Below are positions 44,778 to 54,474 of a stretch of 64,000 nt of DNA, one piece after another. Position 1 is the stretch's first letter. Each line of letters begins with the position of its first letter. Position numbers and translations under genes: made by a program. The stretch is from Enemella dayhoffiae (lineage in GTDB: Bacteria; Actinomycetota; Actinomycetes; Propionibacteriales; Propionibacteriaceae), in NCBI RefSeq assembly GCF_002250625.1, contig NZ_NMVQ01000003.1, positions 1-64,000 on the forward strand. Reading direction: 5' to 3'. The notes beneath the pieces are model-generated. The model had not been told where the DNA came from. It searched no databases and saw only the letters and a list, made by a program, of their open reading frames with translations.

Positions 44778-45975
44778 TCGCCCGCAGCCCCTCCAGCAGC
44801 CGGTCCACGTCGGCGTCGGTCGTGTAGGGCGCCAGCCCGACCCGCACCGCGCCCGCCTCGCCGAGCCCCAGCGCCCGGCTGCACTCGAGCGCATAGAAGC
44901 TGCTCGCCGGCGCGTTCACGCCGCGGGCGGCCAGCTGGGCGTACACGGTCTGGGAGTCCACCCCCGGCACCGCGAACAGCAGCGTCGGCGTACGCCGGGC
45001 CGCGCGCGACCAGACGGTCGCGCCCAACTCGGCCAACCCGGCCTCGATCCGCGCACGCAACCGCTGCTCGTGCTCCTCCAGGGCGCCCAGGCTGCGCAGC
45101 AACCGCTCCCGCCGGCTGCCGTCACCGGGCACCAGATCGGCCAGAAAGTCCACCGCGGCCGTGGTTCCGGCCAACAGCTCATACGGCAGGGTGCCCAGCT
45201 CGAAGCGTTCCGGCACCTGGTCGGTGGACGGTGCCAGCTTGTCCGGGTGGATCGACTCGAGCAGCGCGACGTCGCCGGCGAGTACGCCGCAGTGCGGCCC
45301 GCAGAACTTGTACGGCGAGCAGGCGAGCAGGTCCGCACCGAGCGCCAGGCGGTCGACCGGCTCGTGTGCGGCGTAGTGCACCGCGTCCGCGAACAGCAGC
45401 GCGCCGGCCGCGTGCACCGCCGCCGCGATCGCGGGCAGGTCCGGCATGGTGCCGATCAGGTTGGACGCCGCGGTCACCGCGACCAGCCGGGTCCGCGGAC
45501 CGAGCACGGCCTCGACCGCGGAGGTCGGCAGCTCCCCGGTCTCGGGGTCGAACTCGGCCCAGCGGACCGTCGCACCGGCCCGCCCGGCGGCGATGATCCA
45601 CGGCCGGATGTTCGCGTCGTGATCGAGCCGGCTGACCACCACCTCGTCCCCGGCCGACCAGGTTTGCGCCAACCCCCGGGCCAGGTCCATCGTCAGCTGG
45701 GTCATCGACCGGCCGAACACGATGCCGCCGGGGTCGCTGCCGAGCAGGTCGGCCATCGCCCGCCGGGCCCCGGTCACCGTCGCCTCGGCGTTGCGCTCGG
45801 CCGTGGTGTGTCGGCCGCGGTTGGCCAGCGGGGCGGTCAGTGTCTCGGCGATCGCCTGCGCCACCTGGGTCGGCGTCTGGGTGCCGCCGGGCCCGTCGAA
45901 GTGGGCGGCCGCGTCCGGTCCGGTCAGCGCGGGGAAGTGCCGGCGTACCGACTCGGCGTCGAAGGCTGTGCTCAT
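44764..45975 (-). CDS. Cysteine desulfurase-like PLP protein
   Basis: A 403-residue fold-type I aminotransferase class V protein of the desulfurase-like subfamily. Features: HFDGPGGTQTP near the N-terminus, HDANIRPW, FADAVHYAAHEPVD with the PLP aspartate, and the PLP lysine in SPYKFCGPH. There is no SUF or ISC gene nearby and the subfamily lacks proven desulfurase activity, so the reaction is left open. ATG 45975 is chosen because homology begins there; no ribosome-binding site is visible, and the transcript may be leaderless. Confidence 0.8.
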   Translation of the reverse strand: MSTAFDAESVRRHFPALTGPDAAAHFDGPGGTQTPTQVAQAIAETLTAPLANRGRHTTAERNAEATVTGARRAMADLLGSDPGGIVFGRSMTQLTMDLARGLAQTWSAGDEVVVSRLDHDANIRPWIIAAGRAGATVRWAEFDPETGELPTSAVEAVLGPRTRLVAVTAASNLIGTMPDLPAIAAAVHAAGALLFADAVHYAAHEPVDRLALGADLLACSPYKFCGPHCGVLAGDVALLESIHPDKLAPSTDQVPERFELGTLPYELLAGTTAAVDFLADLVPGDGSRRERLLRSLGALEEHEQRLRARIEAGLAELGATVWSRAARRTPTLLFAVPGVDSQTVYAQLAARGVNAPASSFYALECSRALGLGEAGAVRVGLAPYTTDADVDRLLEGLRAISRA

Positions 45976-46030
45976 GGCAACCGGTCTAGTGCACCCGGCA
46001 GCGCCGGGCAAGCCTGTCTCAGCGGCCGCC

Positions 46031-46612
46031 TCAGGGGCGCACGGCGGCGAGCACCAGCTGGGCCAGCTGGGCGTACGCCTCGGCGTCGTCGAGGCCGGTG
46101 TTGGACTGCACCTGGCCCGAGCCGATCCGCTGCATGGTGGCGGTGACCACCTCCGCCACGAAGTCGGCCTGGACCGACCGGAACGCGCCGGCCGCGGTGC
46201 CCTCGTCGAGCAGGCTGCGCACCCGCGCCGCCGCCGCCGAGGTGTTCTCCAGATAGATCGCCCGGGTGGGGGCCAACCGGGCCAGGTCGGCCAGGAACTG
46301 CCGCGACGCCGGGCGCAGTGCCTCGGCGACGGCGATCAGATAGCCGGACACCCGGGCGGCGGGGGAGTCGAGGTCGGCCAGTGTGGCCTCCACCTGCTCG
46401 GTCGCCCGGCGGAAGAACAGGCGTACCACCGAGGTCGCCAACTGCTCCTTGGAGTCGGCCAGGGCATAGAGGGTGCGCTTGGAGCAGCCCAACCTGGCGG
46501 CGAGCTGGTCGAGGGTGAACCCGATGAACCCCTCGGTCAGGCACAGCGCCAGCAGGTTGTCGCGCAGCTCGGACTGGCGATCGGTCAGCGACTCAAGGTT
46601 GACGATACTCAT
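46031..46612 (-). CDS. TetR-family transcriptional regulator
   Basis: A 193-residue regulator with an N-terminal helix-turn-helix (GFTLDQLAARLGCSKRTLYALADSKEQL region, quoted in part by motif: LAARLGCSKRTLY) and an all-helical ligand domain. It is divergent from an acyl-CoA dehydrogenase gene, a common arrangement for fatty-acid or branched-chain acyl-CoA responsive repressors. ATG 46612 is chosen because the operator-like dyad lies directly upstream; a longer frame to 46675 would run through it. Confidence 0.85.
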   Translation of the reverse strand: MSIVNLESLTDRQSELRDNLLALCLTEGFIGFTLDQLAARLGCSKRTLYALADSKEQLATSVVRLFFRRATEQVEATLADLDSPAARVSGYLIAVAEALRPASRQFLADLARLAPTRAIYLENTSAAAARVRSLLDEGTAAGAFRSVQADFVAEVVTATMQRIGSGQVQSNTGLDDAEAYAQLAQLVLAAVRP

Positions 46613-46613
46613 G

Positions 46614-46643
46614 GCGGTACTAGAGTACGCCCTGGAGTACCGC
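46614..46643. promoter_or_regulatory. TetR operator candidate
   Basis: GCGGTACT (46614-46621) and AGTACCGC (46636-46643) are perfect 8-bp arms with a 14-base centre that contains a further GAGTAC. It abuts the tetR start and is 44 bases before the acyl-CoA dehydrogenase start, so binding would repress both. Confidence 0.6.
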
Positions 46644-46686
46644 TGCACGATCCAGATTCCCTGTTTGTTGATCATCGAGGTGTGAC

Positions 46687-47823
46687 ATGCCCGTAGACCG
46701 CCTGCTGCCCCCGGACGGTCTCGAGTTGGTCCAACTGGTGGCCGACTTCTCCCGACGGGAGCTGCTGCCGCTGGCCGCCCCAGCCGAGGCCGCTGAAGAG
46801 TTCCCGCGCGAGGTGTTTCGCCGGCTCGGTGAGCTCGGCCTGCTTGGCATGCCCTATCCGGAGGCCGACGGCGGGATGGAGCAGCCCTACGAGGTCTATC
46901 TGCAGGCGCTGGAGGAGGTGGCCGCCAACTGGATGAGCGTCGCGGTTGGGGTGTCGGTGCACATCATGACCTGCTATCCGCTGCTGGCGAAGGGTACGCC
47001 CGATCAGCGCGACCGATTCGCCCCCGACCTGCTGGGCGGGCGACTGCTGGGGGCGTACGCCCTCTCCGAGGCGCAGGCGGGCAGCGACATCACCTCGATG
47101 ACCACCACCGCCCGCCGCGACGGCGACGGCTACGTGCTGCGCGGGGCGAAGGCCTGGATCAGCCACGCCTCGCACGCCGACTACTACACGACGTTCGCGC
47201 GCACCGGTGACGGGCGGACCGACATCTCCTGCTTCCTGGTGCCGGCCGACGCCGAGGGGCTCTCCTTCGGCGCCCCGGAGCAGAAGATGGGGCTCACCGG
47301 ATCCACCACCGCGGCCGTCTACTACGACGACGTCCGGGTGCCCGCGGTACGCCGGATCGGGGAGGAGGGCGAGGGGATGCGGATCGCGCTCTCCGCCTTG
47401 GCCAACGGCCGCCTCGGCATCGCCGCCTGCGCGACCGGGCTGGCCCAGTCCGCGCTCGAGCACGCGGTGGCGTACGCCAAGGAACGCCAGCAGTTCGGTC
47501 AGCGGATCGCCGACTTCCAGGGGATGCAGTTCCTGTTCGCCGACATGGACGCGGCGGTGAGCACCGCGCGCGCCAGCTATCTGGAGGCGGCCCGTCGCCG
47601 CGACGCCGGGCGCGACTTCATCAGGGAGGCGGCGATCGCCAAGATGGTCGCCACCGACGCCGCGATGAAGGTGACCACTGATGCGGTGCAGGTGCTCGGC
47701 GGCTACGGCTATACCAAGGATTTCCCGCTGGAGCGATACATGCGGGAGGCGAAGGTGACCCAGATCTTCGAGGGCACCAACCAGATCCAGAAGATCGTGA
47801 TCGCCCGCGAGCTGTTGCGCTAG
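46687..47823 (+). CDS. Acyl-CoA dehydrogenase
   Basis: A 378-residue FAD enzyme that introduces the alpha-beta double bond in an acyl-CoA. It has the signature ALSEAQAGSDI in the FAD-binding beta domain, WISHASHADYY, the second signature QVLGGYGYTKDFP, and the catalytic base E362 in IFEGTNQIQ. Length matches short/medium or branched-chain members; chain-length choice cannot be decided. Probably regulated by the divergent TetR. Its stop overlaps the stop of the convergent DUF4032 gene by four bases. Confidence 0.92.
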   Translation: MPVDRLLPPDGLELVQLVADFSRRELLPLAAPAEAAEEFPREVFRRLGELGLLGMPYPEADGGMEQPYEVYLQALEEVAANWMSVAVGVSVHIMTCYPLLAKGTPDQRDRFAPDLLGGRLLGAYALSEAQAGSDITSMTTTARRDGDGYVLRGAKAWISHASHADYYTTFARTGDGRTDISCFLVPADAEGLSFGAPEQKMGLTGSTTAAVYYDDVRVPAVRRIGEEGEGMRIALSALANGRLGIAACATGLAQSALEHAVAYAKERQQFGQRIADFQGMQFLFADMDAAVSTARASYLEAARRRDAGRDFIREAAIAKMVATDAAMKVTTDAVQVLGGYGYTKDFPLERYMREAKVTQIFEGTNQIQKIVIARELLR

Positions 47824-49214
47824 GCCTTTCTCCGAGCCTTTTCCCGCAGGGCAGCGATGTCCAGGAAGCCGCTGGGCTCGGGCTGGGTCGCCGCGTCGGC
47901 CTCCCAGGGGTCGATCGGCAGCGGCCCGGTGTCCTGCTCGTCGTCGTAACCCTGGCTGGGATCGTAGGGGTTGAGCAGCCGGCGCCCGCCCTCCTCGACG
48001 ACCGGGGCCAGGTTGTCGGTGGAGACCGCCTCGTCGGGCAATTTCTCAAGCACGTCACGGATATAGCCGGATACCGCCTCCTCGAGTCCGATCTCGTGTC
48101 CGGCCTCCTCGGAGCGATACCAGCGATATTCGAGCACCTCGTGATAGATCTGCGCGGCCTCCAACTTGCCGCGCAGGGAGTCGGGGATCGCGTTCACCAC
48201 CGGCTCGAAGCACTGGGTCAGCCACTGGTGGGCGACCACCGCCTCGTCGGTGTTCTGCTGGCCGGTGCGGGCCCGATAGGTGTCCAGGTCGTTCAGCAGC
48301 CGACGGGCCTGGTTCTCCTCGGTGTCCAGCCCGGTCAGCCGGAGCAGTCGCCGGGAGTGGTGCCCGGCGTCGACCACCTTGGGTTGGATCCGGATCGTGG
48401 TGCCGTCCAGGTCGGTGGTGATGTCCAGCTCGGCGACGTCGAACCCCAACGCGTTGAGTCGGCGTACCCGTCGCTCGATCCGATAGATCTGCGAGTCGTC
48501 GAACTCCTCGGCCCCCGTCAACTCCTGCCACAGTTCGCGATAACGCGATTCGATCAGATCCACCAGGGTGCGCGGGTCGAGGGACTCGTCGAGCATGCCG
48601 CCCGCCTCGAGGTCGCAGAACTCGCCGAACAGGTTGGTCCGGGCGATGGTCAGGTCGTGCTCGCGCTGGCCGTTGGTCAGCTGGTCGTGCACCTCACCGG
48701 TCTCGGCGTCCACCAGATAGGCGGCGAACTCTCCGGCGTCGCGGCGGAACAGGGTGTTGGACAGGGAAACGTCGCCCCACAGGAATCCGACCAGGTGCAG
48801 CCTGGCCAGCAGCACCACCATGGCGTCCACCAGCCGGTTCACGGTTTCGGTGCGTACGCCGCGGGTGAACAGCGAGCGATAGGGCAGGGAGAACTGCAGG
48901 TGCTTGGTCACCAGCACCGGGTCAAGCGGTTCGCCGGAGGGGTCCACCCGGCCGGTGATGACCGCGACCGGTTGCACCGCCGGGGTCTGCATCCGCATCA
49001 GGTCGTGCAGCAACCGGTATTCGTGGATGGCCAGGTGTTCCAGCACTTCCTTGGCGGCGTACACCTCGTTGCCGACGTTGATGAACCGCACCACGTGCCG
49101 GGAGATGCCGCGGGGGAGCGCGACCAGATATTCCAACGGCCACTGCGCCAACGGGATCTCCCACGGCAGTGGGATCAGCCGGGCGTCTGGCTTGGCGGAC
49201 AGGAAACGTGGCAC
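47820..49214 (-). CDS. DUF4032 protein with kinase-like catalytic loop
   Basis: A 464-residue protein conserved in Actinobacteria. Within residues about 70-200 the order AAKEVLEHLAIHEYRLLHDL, VLLARLHLVGFLWGDVSLSNTLF and YLVDAETGEV imitates the lysine, HGDxxxxN and D(x)E elements of aminoglycoside-phosphotransferase/LPS-kinase folds, here W-G-D-V-S-x-x-N. The C-terminal half is charged and helical, matching DUF4032. A phosphotransfer role is inferred, and the substrate is unknown. GTG 49214 is preferred because homology begins near PRFLSAKPDARLIPLPW; the frame extends to 49253. Confidence 0.75.
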   Translation of the reverse strand: MPRFLSAKPDARLIPLPWEIPLAQWPLEYLVALPRGISRHVVRFINVGNEVYAAKEVLEHLAIHEYRLLHDLMRMQTPAVQPVAVITGRVDPSGEPLDPVLVTKHLQFSLPYRSLFTRGVRTETVNRLVDAMVVLLARLHLVGFLWGDVSLSNTLFRRDAGEFAAYLVDAETGEVHDQLTNGQREHDLTIARTNLFGEFCDLEAGGMLDESLDPRTLVDLIESRYRELWQELTGAEEFDDSQIYRIERRVRRLNALGFDVAELDITTDLDGTTIRIQPKVVDAGHHSRRLLRLTGLDTEENQARRLLNDLDTYRARTGQQNTDEAVVAHQWLTQCFEPVVNAIPDSLRGKLEAAQIYHEVLEYRWYRSEEAGHEIGLEEAVSGYIRDVLEKLPDEAVSTDNLAPVVEEGGRRLLNPYDPSQGYDDEQDTGPLPIDPWEADAATQPEPSGFLDIAALREKARRKA

Positions 49215-49258
49215 CCGGTCAGTCTGCCACGACGGCCGTGTGCGGCGGGGCACGCAAA

Positions 49259-49285
49259 GGGCCGGACGGAGAATCCGTCCGGCCC
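49259..49285 (-). terminator. Intrinsic terminator of the ABC ATPase gene
   Basis: GGGCCGGACGGA (49259-49270) pairs perfectly with TCCGTCCGGCCC (49274-49285) around a 3-base loop; on the minus strand the stem is followed by TTT. It lies 20 bases past the ABC ATPase stop. Confidence 0.75.
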
Positions 49286-49304
49286 CGCGTGGCTGGTCGA
49301 TCGG

Positions 49305-50399
49305 TCAGGAAACCCGATCGCCGGTCTTGTTGGAGAACACGTGGATGTGGTCCGGATCCATCGACAGACGGACCTGGCTGCCACGCTGCGGTGGGCGCCG
49401 CGAGGAGATGCGGGCCACGATCTGCTGCGCCTGCAGCTTCTCATCCTCGCTCAGCCCGGCCGCGGTGCCGTAGAGGTAGGCGTCGGCGCCCAGCTCCTCC
49501 ACCACGGCGACATCGAGCCCGATGCCGTCGCCGTCAGAGAGCGCGAAGTTCTCCGGGCGGATGCCGATGGTGACTTCGTTCTCGCCCTCGAGGTGGCCGA
49601 GCACCTCGCGGGAGACCGGCACGGTGAAGTCGCCGACCCGGACGCCGCCGTCGCTGACGGTGCCCTCGATCAGGTTCATCGCGGGTGAACCGATGAAGCC
49701 GGCGACGAACAGGTTGCGCGGGGTATCATAGAGCGCCAGCGGGCTGTCCACCTGCTGCAGGATGCCGTCCTTCATCACCGCGACCCGGTCGCCCATCGTC
49801 ATCGCCTCGACCTGGTCGTGGGTGACATAGACGGTGGTGACGCCGAGCCGGGTCTGCAGGGCCGCGATCTGGGTGCGGGTGGAGACGCGGAGCTTGGCGT
49901 CCAGGTTGGACAGCGGCTCGTCCATCAGGAACACCTGCGGCTGGCGGACGATCGCCCGGCCCATGGCGACGCGCTGCCGCTGACCACCGGAGAGCGCCTT
50001 CGGCTTGCGGGACAGGTATTCCTCGAGGCCGAGCAGTTTGGCGGCCTCGGCGACGCGCTGCTCGCGCTCGGTCTTCGGCACGTTCTGCATCTTCAGCGCG
50101 AAGCCCATGTTCTCGCCCACGGTCATGTGCGGATAGAGGGCGTAGTTCTGGAACACCATCGCGATGTCGCGGTCCTTGGGCGGCAGCGAGGTGACGTTGC
50201 GGTCACCGATCAGGATGTCGCCGGCGTTCACCTCCTCCAGGCCCGCGAGCATGCGCAGCGAGGTGGACTTGCCGCAGCCGGAGGGCCCGACCAGGACCAT
50301 GAACTCGCCGTCACCGATCTCGAGGTTCAGCTTGTCGACGGCGGGGTGGTCGGCGCCGGGATAGACGCGAGTTGCTTCTTTGAAACTAACGGAGGCCAT
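49305..50399 (-). CDS. Sugar ABC transporter ATP-binding protein (UgpC/MsmK type)
   Basis: A 364-residue ATPase. Walker A is GPSGCGKST, the Q-loop FQNYALYPHM, the signature LSGGQRQRVAMGRA, Walker B VFLMDEPLSNLDA and the H-loop VTHDQ. A C-terminal TOBE/OB regulatory domain (about 240-360) identifies the CUT1 family energising carbohydrate importers. No permease or binding protein lies nearby, so it is probably a shared ATPase (MsmK-like) serving several systems elsewhere. It is followed by a clear terminator. Confidence 0.92.
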   Translation of the reverse strand: MASVSFKEATRVYPGADHPAVDKLNLEIGDGEFMVLVGPSGCGKSTSLRMLAGLEEVNAGDILIGDRNVTSLPPKDRDIAMVFQNYALYPHMTVGENMGFALKMQNVPKTEREQRVAEAAKLLGLEEYLSRKPKALSGGQRQRVAMGRAIVRQPQVFLMDEPLSNLDAKLRVSTRTQIAALQTRLGVTTVYVTHDQVEAMTMGDRVAVMKDGILQQVDSPLALYDTPRNLFVAGFIGSPAMNLIEGTVSDGGVRVGDFTVPVSREVLGHLEGENEVTIGIRPENFALSDGDGIGLDVAVVEELGADAYLYGTAAGLSEDEKLQAQQIVARISSRRPPQRGSQVRLSMDPDHIHVFSNKTGDRVS

Positions 50400-50599
50400 C
50401 AGCCATCAATCCTTCCACGGGCAGGTACGTGCCCGACGATCCGTAGTGGAATCCAGGCCGACCCAGCCGGGCCGGTGCCCCATTGTTGCACCAGAGCACG
50501 CTCCGGTCACCCCTCATCAGCGGATGAGACCGTCTCGTTACGCCGCCCGGTCCCCGACTGGTCGAGGGGAACTCTGCCTGTCGACCTGGGTGTGTTCCT

Positions 50600-50655
50600 C
50601 TCGACGAGCAGCACCATTGCTCCGCTCCGCTGCGCATGGTGCCGCTGCTCGACAA
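50600..50655. repeat. Dispersed 26-bp repeat, copy 2, within a hairpin
   Basis: The core at 50614-50639 is identical to 19104-19129. Here longer arms (CGAGCAG and CACCAT before, ATGGTG and CTGCTCG after) make an extended palindrome next to the sdaA stop, so it may serve as that gene's terminator. The 200 bases between here and the ABC ATPase start contain no gene. Confidence 0.75.
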
Positions 50656-50665
50656 GCGTGTGGGC

Positions 50666-52045
50666 TCAGCACTCGACGATGTTCACCGCGAGGCCACCGC
50701 GTGCGGTCTCCTTGTATTTCACCTTCATGTCGGCGCCGGTCTGCATCATCGTGCGTACCACCTGGTCGAGGCTCACCTTCTGGGTGCCGTCACCGTGCAG
50801 GGCTAATCGGGCGGCGGTGATCGCCTTCACCGAACCGACCGCATTCCGCTCGATACAAGGGATCTGGACCAGACCGCCAACCGGATCGCAGGTCAGCCCG
50901 AGGTGGTGCTCCATGCCGATCTCGGCGGCACACTCGACCTGGTTGGGATTGCCGCCGATCGCCTCCGCCAGCGCCCCGGCGGCCATCGAGCAGGCCGTGC
51001 CGACCTCACCCTGGCAGCCGACCTCGGCCCCGGAGATGGAGGCGCTCTGCGCATAGATGGACCCGATCGCCGCGGCAGTGAGCAGGAAGCGGCGTACCCC
51101 CTTCTCATCCATCCCGGGGATGAACGAGACCGCATAGTGCAGCACGGCCGGGATGATCCCGGCGGCCCCGTTGGTGGGGGCGGTGACCACCCGCCCGCCG
51201 GCGGCATTCTCCTCGTTCACTGCCAGCGCCCACAGGGTCACCCAGTCCATCGCCGCCAGCGGGTCGACCGGACCGGGTCGGCTGCCGCGGCGGATCAGCT
51301 CGGCGTGCAACTCGGCCGAGCGGCGGCGTACCTTTAACCCGCCGGGCAAGGTGCCCCGGTTGGCCTGGCCGTTCTCGACGCACTCCTGCATCACCTTCCA
51401 GATCCGGTCCAGCCCGGCGTCCACCTCGGCCGCCGGTCGGCGGGCGCACTCGTTGGCGTACGCCACCTCGGCGATCGAGAGGCCGTGCTCGGCGCACTGG
51501 GCGAGCAGTTCGGCGCCGGTGCGGAACGGGTGGGGGACCGGGGTGGGGTCGCGGCGTACCTCTGGGTTGCCGGATCCGTCGTCGTCGAGCACGAACCCGC
51601 CGCCGATGGAATAGTAGGTGCGGCTGACCAGTTCCTCGTCCCCAGCCCAGGCGGTGAAGGTCATCCCGTTGGGGTGGAACGGCAGGGTACGCCGACGGTG
51701 CAGCACCAGGTCGGTGTCGGGGTCGAAGTCGATCTCGTGGCTGCCGGCCAGCCGGAGCCGGCGGCTGCTCGCGATCTCCTCGCTGCGCCGGGGTGCGGTC
51801 TCGGTGTCGACGGTCTCGGGGTCCTCGCCCTCCAACCCCCACAGCACCGCACCCCGGGAGCCGTGACCGTGCCCGGTGGCGCCGAGCGAGCCGAACAACT
51901 CGGCCAGCACCCGGGTGGTCTGCTCCAGCTGACCGTCGGCCTGCAGGGACTCGACGAATCTCGCGGCGGCCCGCATCGGGCCGACTGTGTGCGAACTCGA
52001 GGGGCCGATGCCGATCTTGAACAGCTCGAACACAGAGATGGTCAC
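50666..52045 (-). CDS. sdaA: L-serine ammonia-lyase (single-chain, iron-sulfur type)
   Basis: Deaminates L-serine to pyruvate. The 459-residue protein fuses the beta domain ([20 protein letters not shown], about 1-160) and the catalytic alpha domain with [35 protein letters not shown] and [12 protein letters not shown], whose cysteines coordinate the [4Fe-4S] cluster. GTG 52045 gives the normal N-terminus. Serine may come from glycine through GlyA and, via threonine, from Tdh-Kbl encoded next door; pyruvate is the acceptor of transcarboxylase. Confidence 0.95.
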   Translation of the reverse strand: MTISVFELFKIGIGPSSSHTVGPMRAAARFVESLQADGQLEQTTRVLAELFGSLGATGHGHGSRGAVLWGLEGEDPETVDTETAPRRSEEIASSRRLRLAGSHEIDFDPDTDLVLHRRRTLPFHPNGMTFTAWAGDEELVSRTYYSIGGGFVLDDDGSGNPEVRRDPTPVPHPFRTGAELLAQCAEHGLSIAEVAYANECARRPAAEVDAGLDRIWKVMQECVENGQANRGTLPGGLKVRRRSAELHAELIRRGSRPGPVDPLAAMDWVTLWALAVNEENAAGGRVVTAPTNGAAGIIPAVLHYAVSFIPGMDEKGVRRFLLTAAAIGSIYAQSASISGAEVGCQGEVGTACSMAAGALAEAIGGNPNQVECAAEIGMEHHLGLTCDPVGGLVQIPCIERNAVGSVKAITAARLALHGDGTQKVSLDQVVRTMMQTGADMKVKYKETARGGLAVNIVEC

Positions 52046-52091
52046 CGGCCCCAGTCTGCCCGCTATTCGAGACGAACGCTACAGTCGCAGG

Positions 52092-53117
52092 GTGCGTGCC
52101 CTGGTGAAGACCGCTCCCCGCGCCGGTCTGGAGCTGATCGACGTCCCCATCCCCGAGCCCGGTCCGACCGAGGTGCTGGTGAAGGTGCGGATGACCGGGA
52201 TCTGCGGCACTGACCTGCACATCGAGGCGTGGGACCCGTGGGCCGCGGCGACCATGACCACCCCGCGGATCGTCGGTCACGAGTTCTGCGGTGACGTGGT
52301 CGCGGTGGGGTCCGCGGTGACCGACGTCGCGGTCGGCGACTTCGTCTCCGGGGAGGGCCATCTGGTCTGCGGGCGTTGCCGCAACTGTCTGGCCGGGCGG
52401 CGCCACCTGTGCGCGAACACCCGCGGCATCGGCGTCCAGGTCGACGGCTGCTTCGCCGAATATCTGGTGATGCCGGCGGTGAACATCTGGGTGCACCGGG
52501 TCCCGGTGTCGCCCGAGGTCGCCGCGATCTTCGACCCCTTCGGCAACGCGGTGCACACCGCACTCGCCTTTCCCTGTCTGGGTGAGGATGTGCTGGTCAC
52601 CGGTGCCGGACCGATCGGCATCATGGCGGCGATGGTGGTACGCCACGCCGGCGCCCGATTCGTCGTGGTGAGCGACCTTTCCGAAGAGCGGTTGGCGCTG
52701 GCCGAAAAGCTCGGCGCCACGGTCGCGATCGACCCGAGGCATACGCCGATCGCCGACGCGGCGCGCGAGCTGGGCATGCGGGAGGGGTTCGACATCGGAC
52801 TGGAGATGTCGGGGGCGCCGGTCGCGCTGCGGCAGCTGGTCGACGCGATGGCGCACGGCGGCCGGATCGCGATGCTCGGGCTGCCGGCCGATGAGACCTC
52901 GCTCGACTTCTCGAAGGTGGTGCTGCGAATGCTCACCCTGAAAGGGATCTATGGCCGCGAGATCTTCGAGACGTGGTATGCGATGAGCGTGCTGGTGCAG
53001 TCCGGGTTGGACGTCTCCGGCGTGATCACCCACCGGTTCGACCACACCGAGCACGAGGAGGCGTTCGCCACCGCCCGCTCGGGACACTGCGGCAAGATTG
53101 TGATGAGTTGGGAGTGA
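52092..53117 (+). CDS. tdh: L-threonine 3-dehydrogenase
   Basis: Oxidises L-threonine to 2-amino-3-ketobutyrate with NAD+. The 341-residue zinc enzyme equals the E. coli Tdh length. Catalytic zinc ligands C38, H63 and E64 ([15 protein letters not shown]) coincide with known positions, the structural zinc site is [15 protein letters not shown], and the Rossmann motif is [16 protein letters not shown] 52092 is chosen since homology begins at [14 protein letters not shown] eight bases before it is a good -10 box, which would make the mRNA leaderless. kbl begins two bases after its stop. Confidence 0.93.
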   Translation: MRALVKTAPRAGLELIDVPIPEPGPTEVLVKVRMTGICGTDLHIEAWDPWAAATMTTPRIVGHEFCGDVVAVGSAVTDVAVGDFVSGEGHLVCGRCRNCLAGRRHLCANTRGIGVQVDGCFAEYLVMPAVNIWVHRVPVSPEVAAIFDPFGNAVHTALAFPCLGEDVLVTGAGPIGIMAAMVVRHAGARFVVVSDLSEERLALAEKLGATVAIDPRHTPIADAARELGMREGFDIGLEMSGAPVALRQLVDAMAHGGRIAMLGLPADETSLDFSKVVLRMLTLKGIYGREIFETWYAMSVLVQSGLDVSGVITHRFDHTEHEEAFATARSGHCGKIVMSWE

Positions 53118-53118
53118 G

Positions 53119-54300
53119 ATGTACGGAGCGCTGAAAACCCATCTGCAGCAGGAGATCGACGGGCTGCGGACCGACGGAACCTACAAGCACGAGGTGCCGC
53201 TGACCTCCCCGCAGGCCGCGCACATCGCCACCGCCGACGGGGCGGTGGTGAACTTCTGTGCCAACAACTACCTGGGCCTGGCCGACGACCCCCGGTTGAT
53301 CGAGGCCGCCGGGGAAGCGTTGCAGCGTTGGGGTTTCGGGATGGCGTCGGTGCGGTTCATCTGCGGTACCACCGACCTGCACACCGAGCTGGAGCGGCGG
53401 GTGGCCGACTTGGTGGGGGCCGATGACGCGATCCTCTACAGCTCCTGCTTCGACGCCAACGGGGGTCTGTTCGAGGTGCTGCTGGGCGCCGATGACGCGA
53501 TCATCTCCGATGAGCTGAATCACGCCTCGATCATCGACGGCGTACGCCTGTCCAAGGCCCGCCGGTTGCGGTATCGCAACCGGGATCTGGCCGACCTGGA
53601 GGAACAGCTGCGGGCGTCCGCCGACGCCCGCTTCCGGATGATCGCCACCGACGGGGTGTTCTCGATGGACGGCTATCTGGCGCCACTGGATGGAATCTGT
53701 GACCTGGCAGAGAAATATGACGCCCTGGTGATGGTGGACGACTCGCACGCGGTCGGGTTCACCGGGCCGACCGGGGCGGGTACGCCGGAACTGTTCGGCG
53801 TCCAGGATCGCGTCGACGTGTTCACCGGCACCTTCGGCAAGGCGCTCGGTGGGGCGTCGGGCGGCTACACCGCTGCCCGCAAGGAGATCGTGGAGCTGCT
53901 GCGGCAGCGGTCTCGGCCCTACCTGTTCTCGAACTCGCTGGCCCCCTCCATCGGCGCGGCGACCCTGGCCGCGCTGGAGCTGATCGCCGAGTCGGGGGAG
54001 TTGCTGGAGCGGCTGCGGGAGAACACGGCCTATTTCCGCACGCGGCTGGCCGAGGAGGAGTTCGAGGTGCCGGAGTCGACGCATCCGATCGTGCCGGTGA
54101 TGGTGGGCGATGCGGCGCGCGCGGCCCAGATGGCGGATTCGGTGCTGGCCAAGGGAATCTACGTCCGCGCGTTCTCCTATCCGGTGGTGCCCAAGGGCAA
54201 GGCGCGGATCCGCACCCAGATGTCGGCCGCGCACAGCATCGAGGACCTGGACCGCGCGATCGCCGCCTTCGTCGCCGCCCGCGACGAGCTCGACCGCTGA
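53119..54300 (+). CDS. kbl: Glycine C-acetyltransferase (2-amino-3-ketobutyrate CoA ligase)
   Basis: Splits 2-amino-3-ketobutyrate with CoA to glycine and acetyl-CoA, completing threonine degradation. The 393-residue alpha-oxoamine synthase has [46 protein letters not shown] and the PLP lysine K241 in [10 protein letters not shown]. It is operonic with tdh (one-base gap). The released glycine can go to GlyA. Confidence 0.95.
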   Translation: MYGALKTHLQQEIDGLRTDGTYKHEVPLTSPQAAHIATADGAVVNFCANNYLGLADDPRLIEAAGEALQRWGFGMASVRFICGTTDLHTELERRVADLVGADDAILYSSCFDANGGLFEVLLGADDAIISDELNHASIIDGVRLSKARRLRYRNRDLADLEEQLRASADARFRMIATDGVFSMDGYLAPLDGICDLAEKYDALVMVDDSHAVGFTGPTGAGTPELFGVQDRVDVFTGTFGKALGGASGGYTAARKEIVELLRQRSRPYLFSNSLAPSIGAATLAALELIAESGELLERLRENTAYFRTRLAEEEFEVPESTHPIVPVMVGDAARAAQMADSVLAKGIYVRAFSYPVVPKGKARIRTQMSAAHSIEDLDRAIAAFVAARDELDR

Positions 54301-54347
54301 GCCGACCGATCCCACTGTCGCGATTCCCCGACGGGGCCCGGGGGCGA

Positions 54348-54432
54348 CTGACCTGCAGTCTCCGGAATTGACCATGATCAAACCCAGTGGGACTGGGTTT
54401 CGGACTCGCCCGCCTGAGAGACTGCAGGTCAG
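54348..54432. repeat. Nested double palindrome downstream of kbl
   Basis: An outer perfect 15-bp stem (CTGACCTGCAGTCTC at 54348-54362 with its complement at 54418-54432) encloses an inner perfect hairpin, AAACCCAGT and ACTGGGTTT around GGG (54380-54400), the loop-flanking bases being unpaired. It may be the kbl terminator, but the two-tier shape is unusual. Confidence 0.75.
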
Positions 54433-54474
54433 ACCTCACGCAACCCACTGAACCGACCGACCCGAGGAGGAGCG

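Noticed and set aside
51987-52091. Extending tdh upstream to an ATG at 51987.
   Set aside because: The extra residues overlap the start of sdaA on the other strand and do not match Tdh; GTG 52092 gives exactly the family length.
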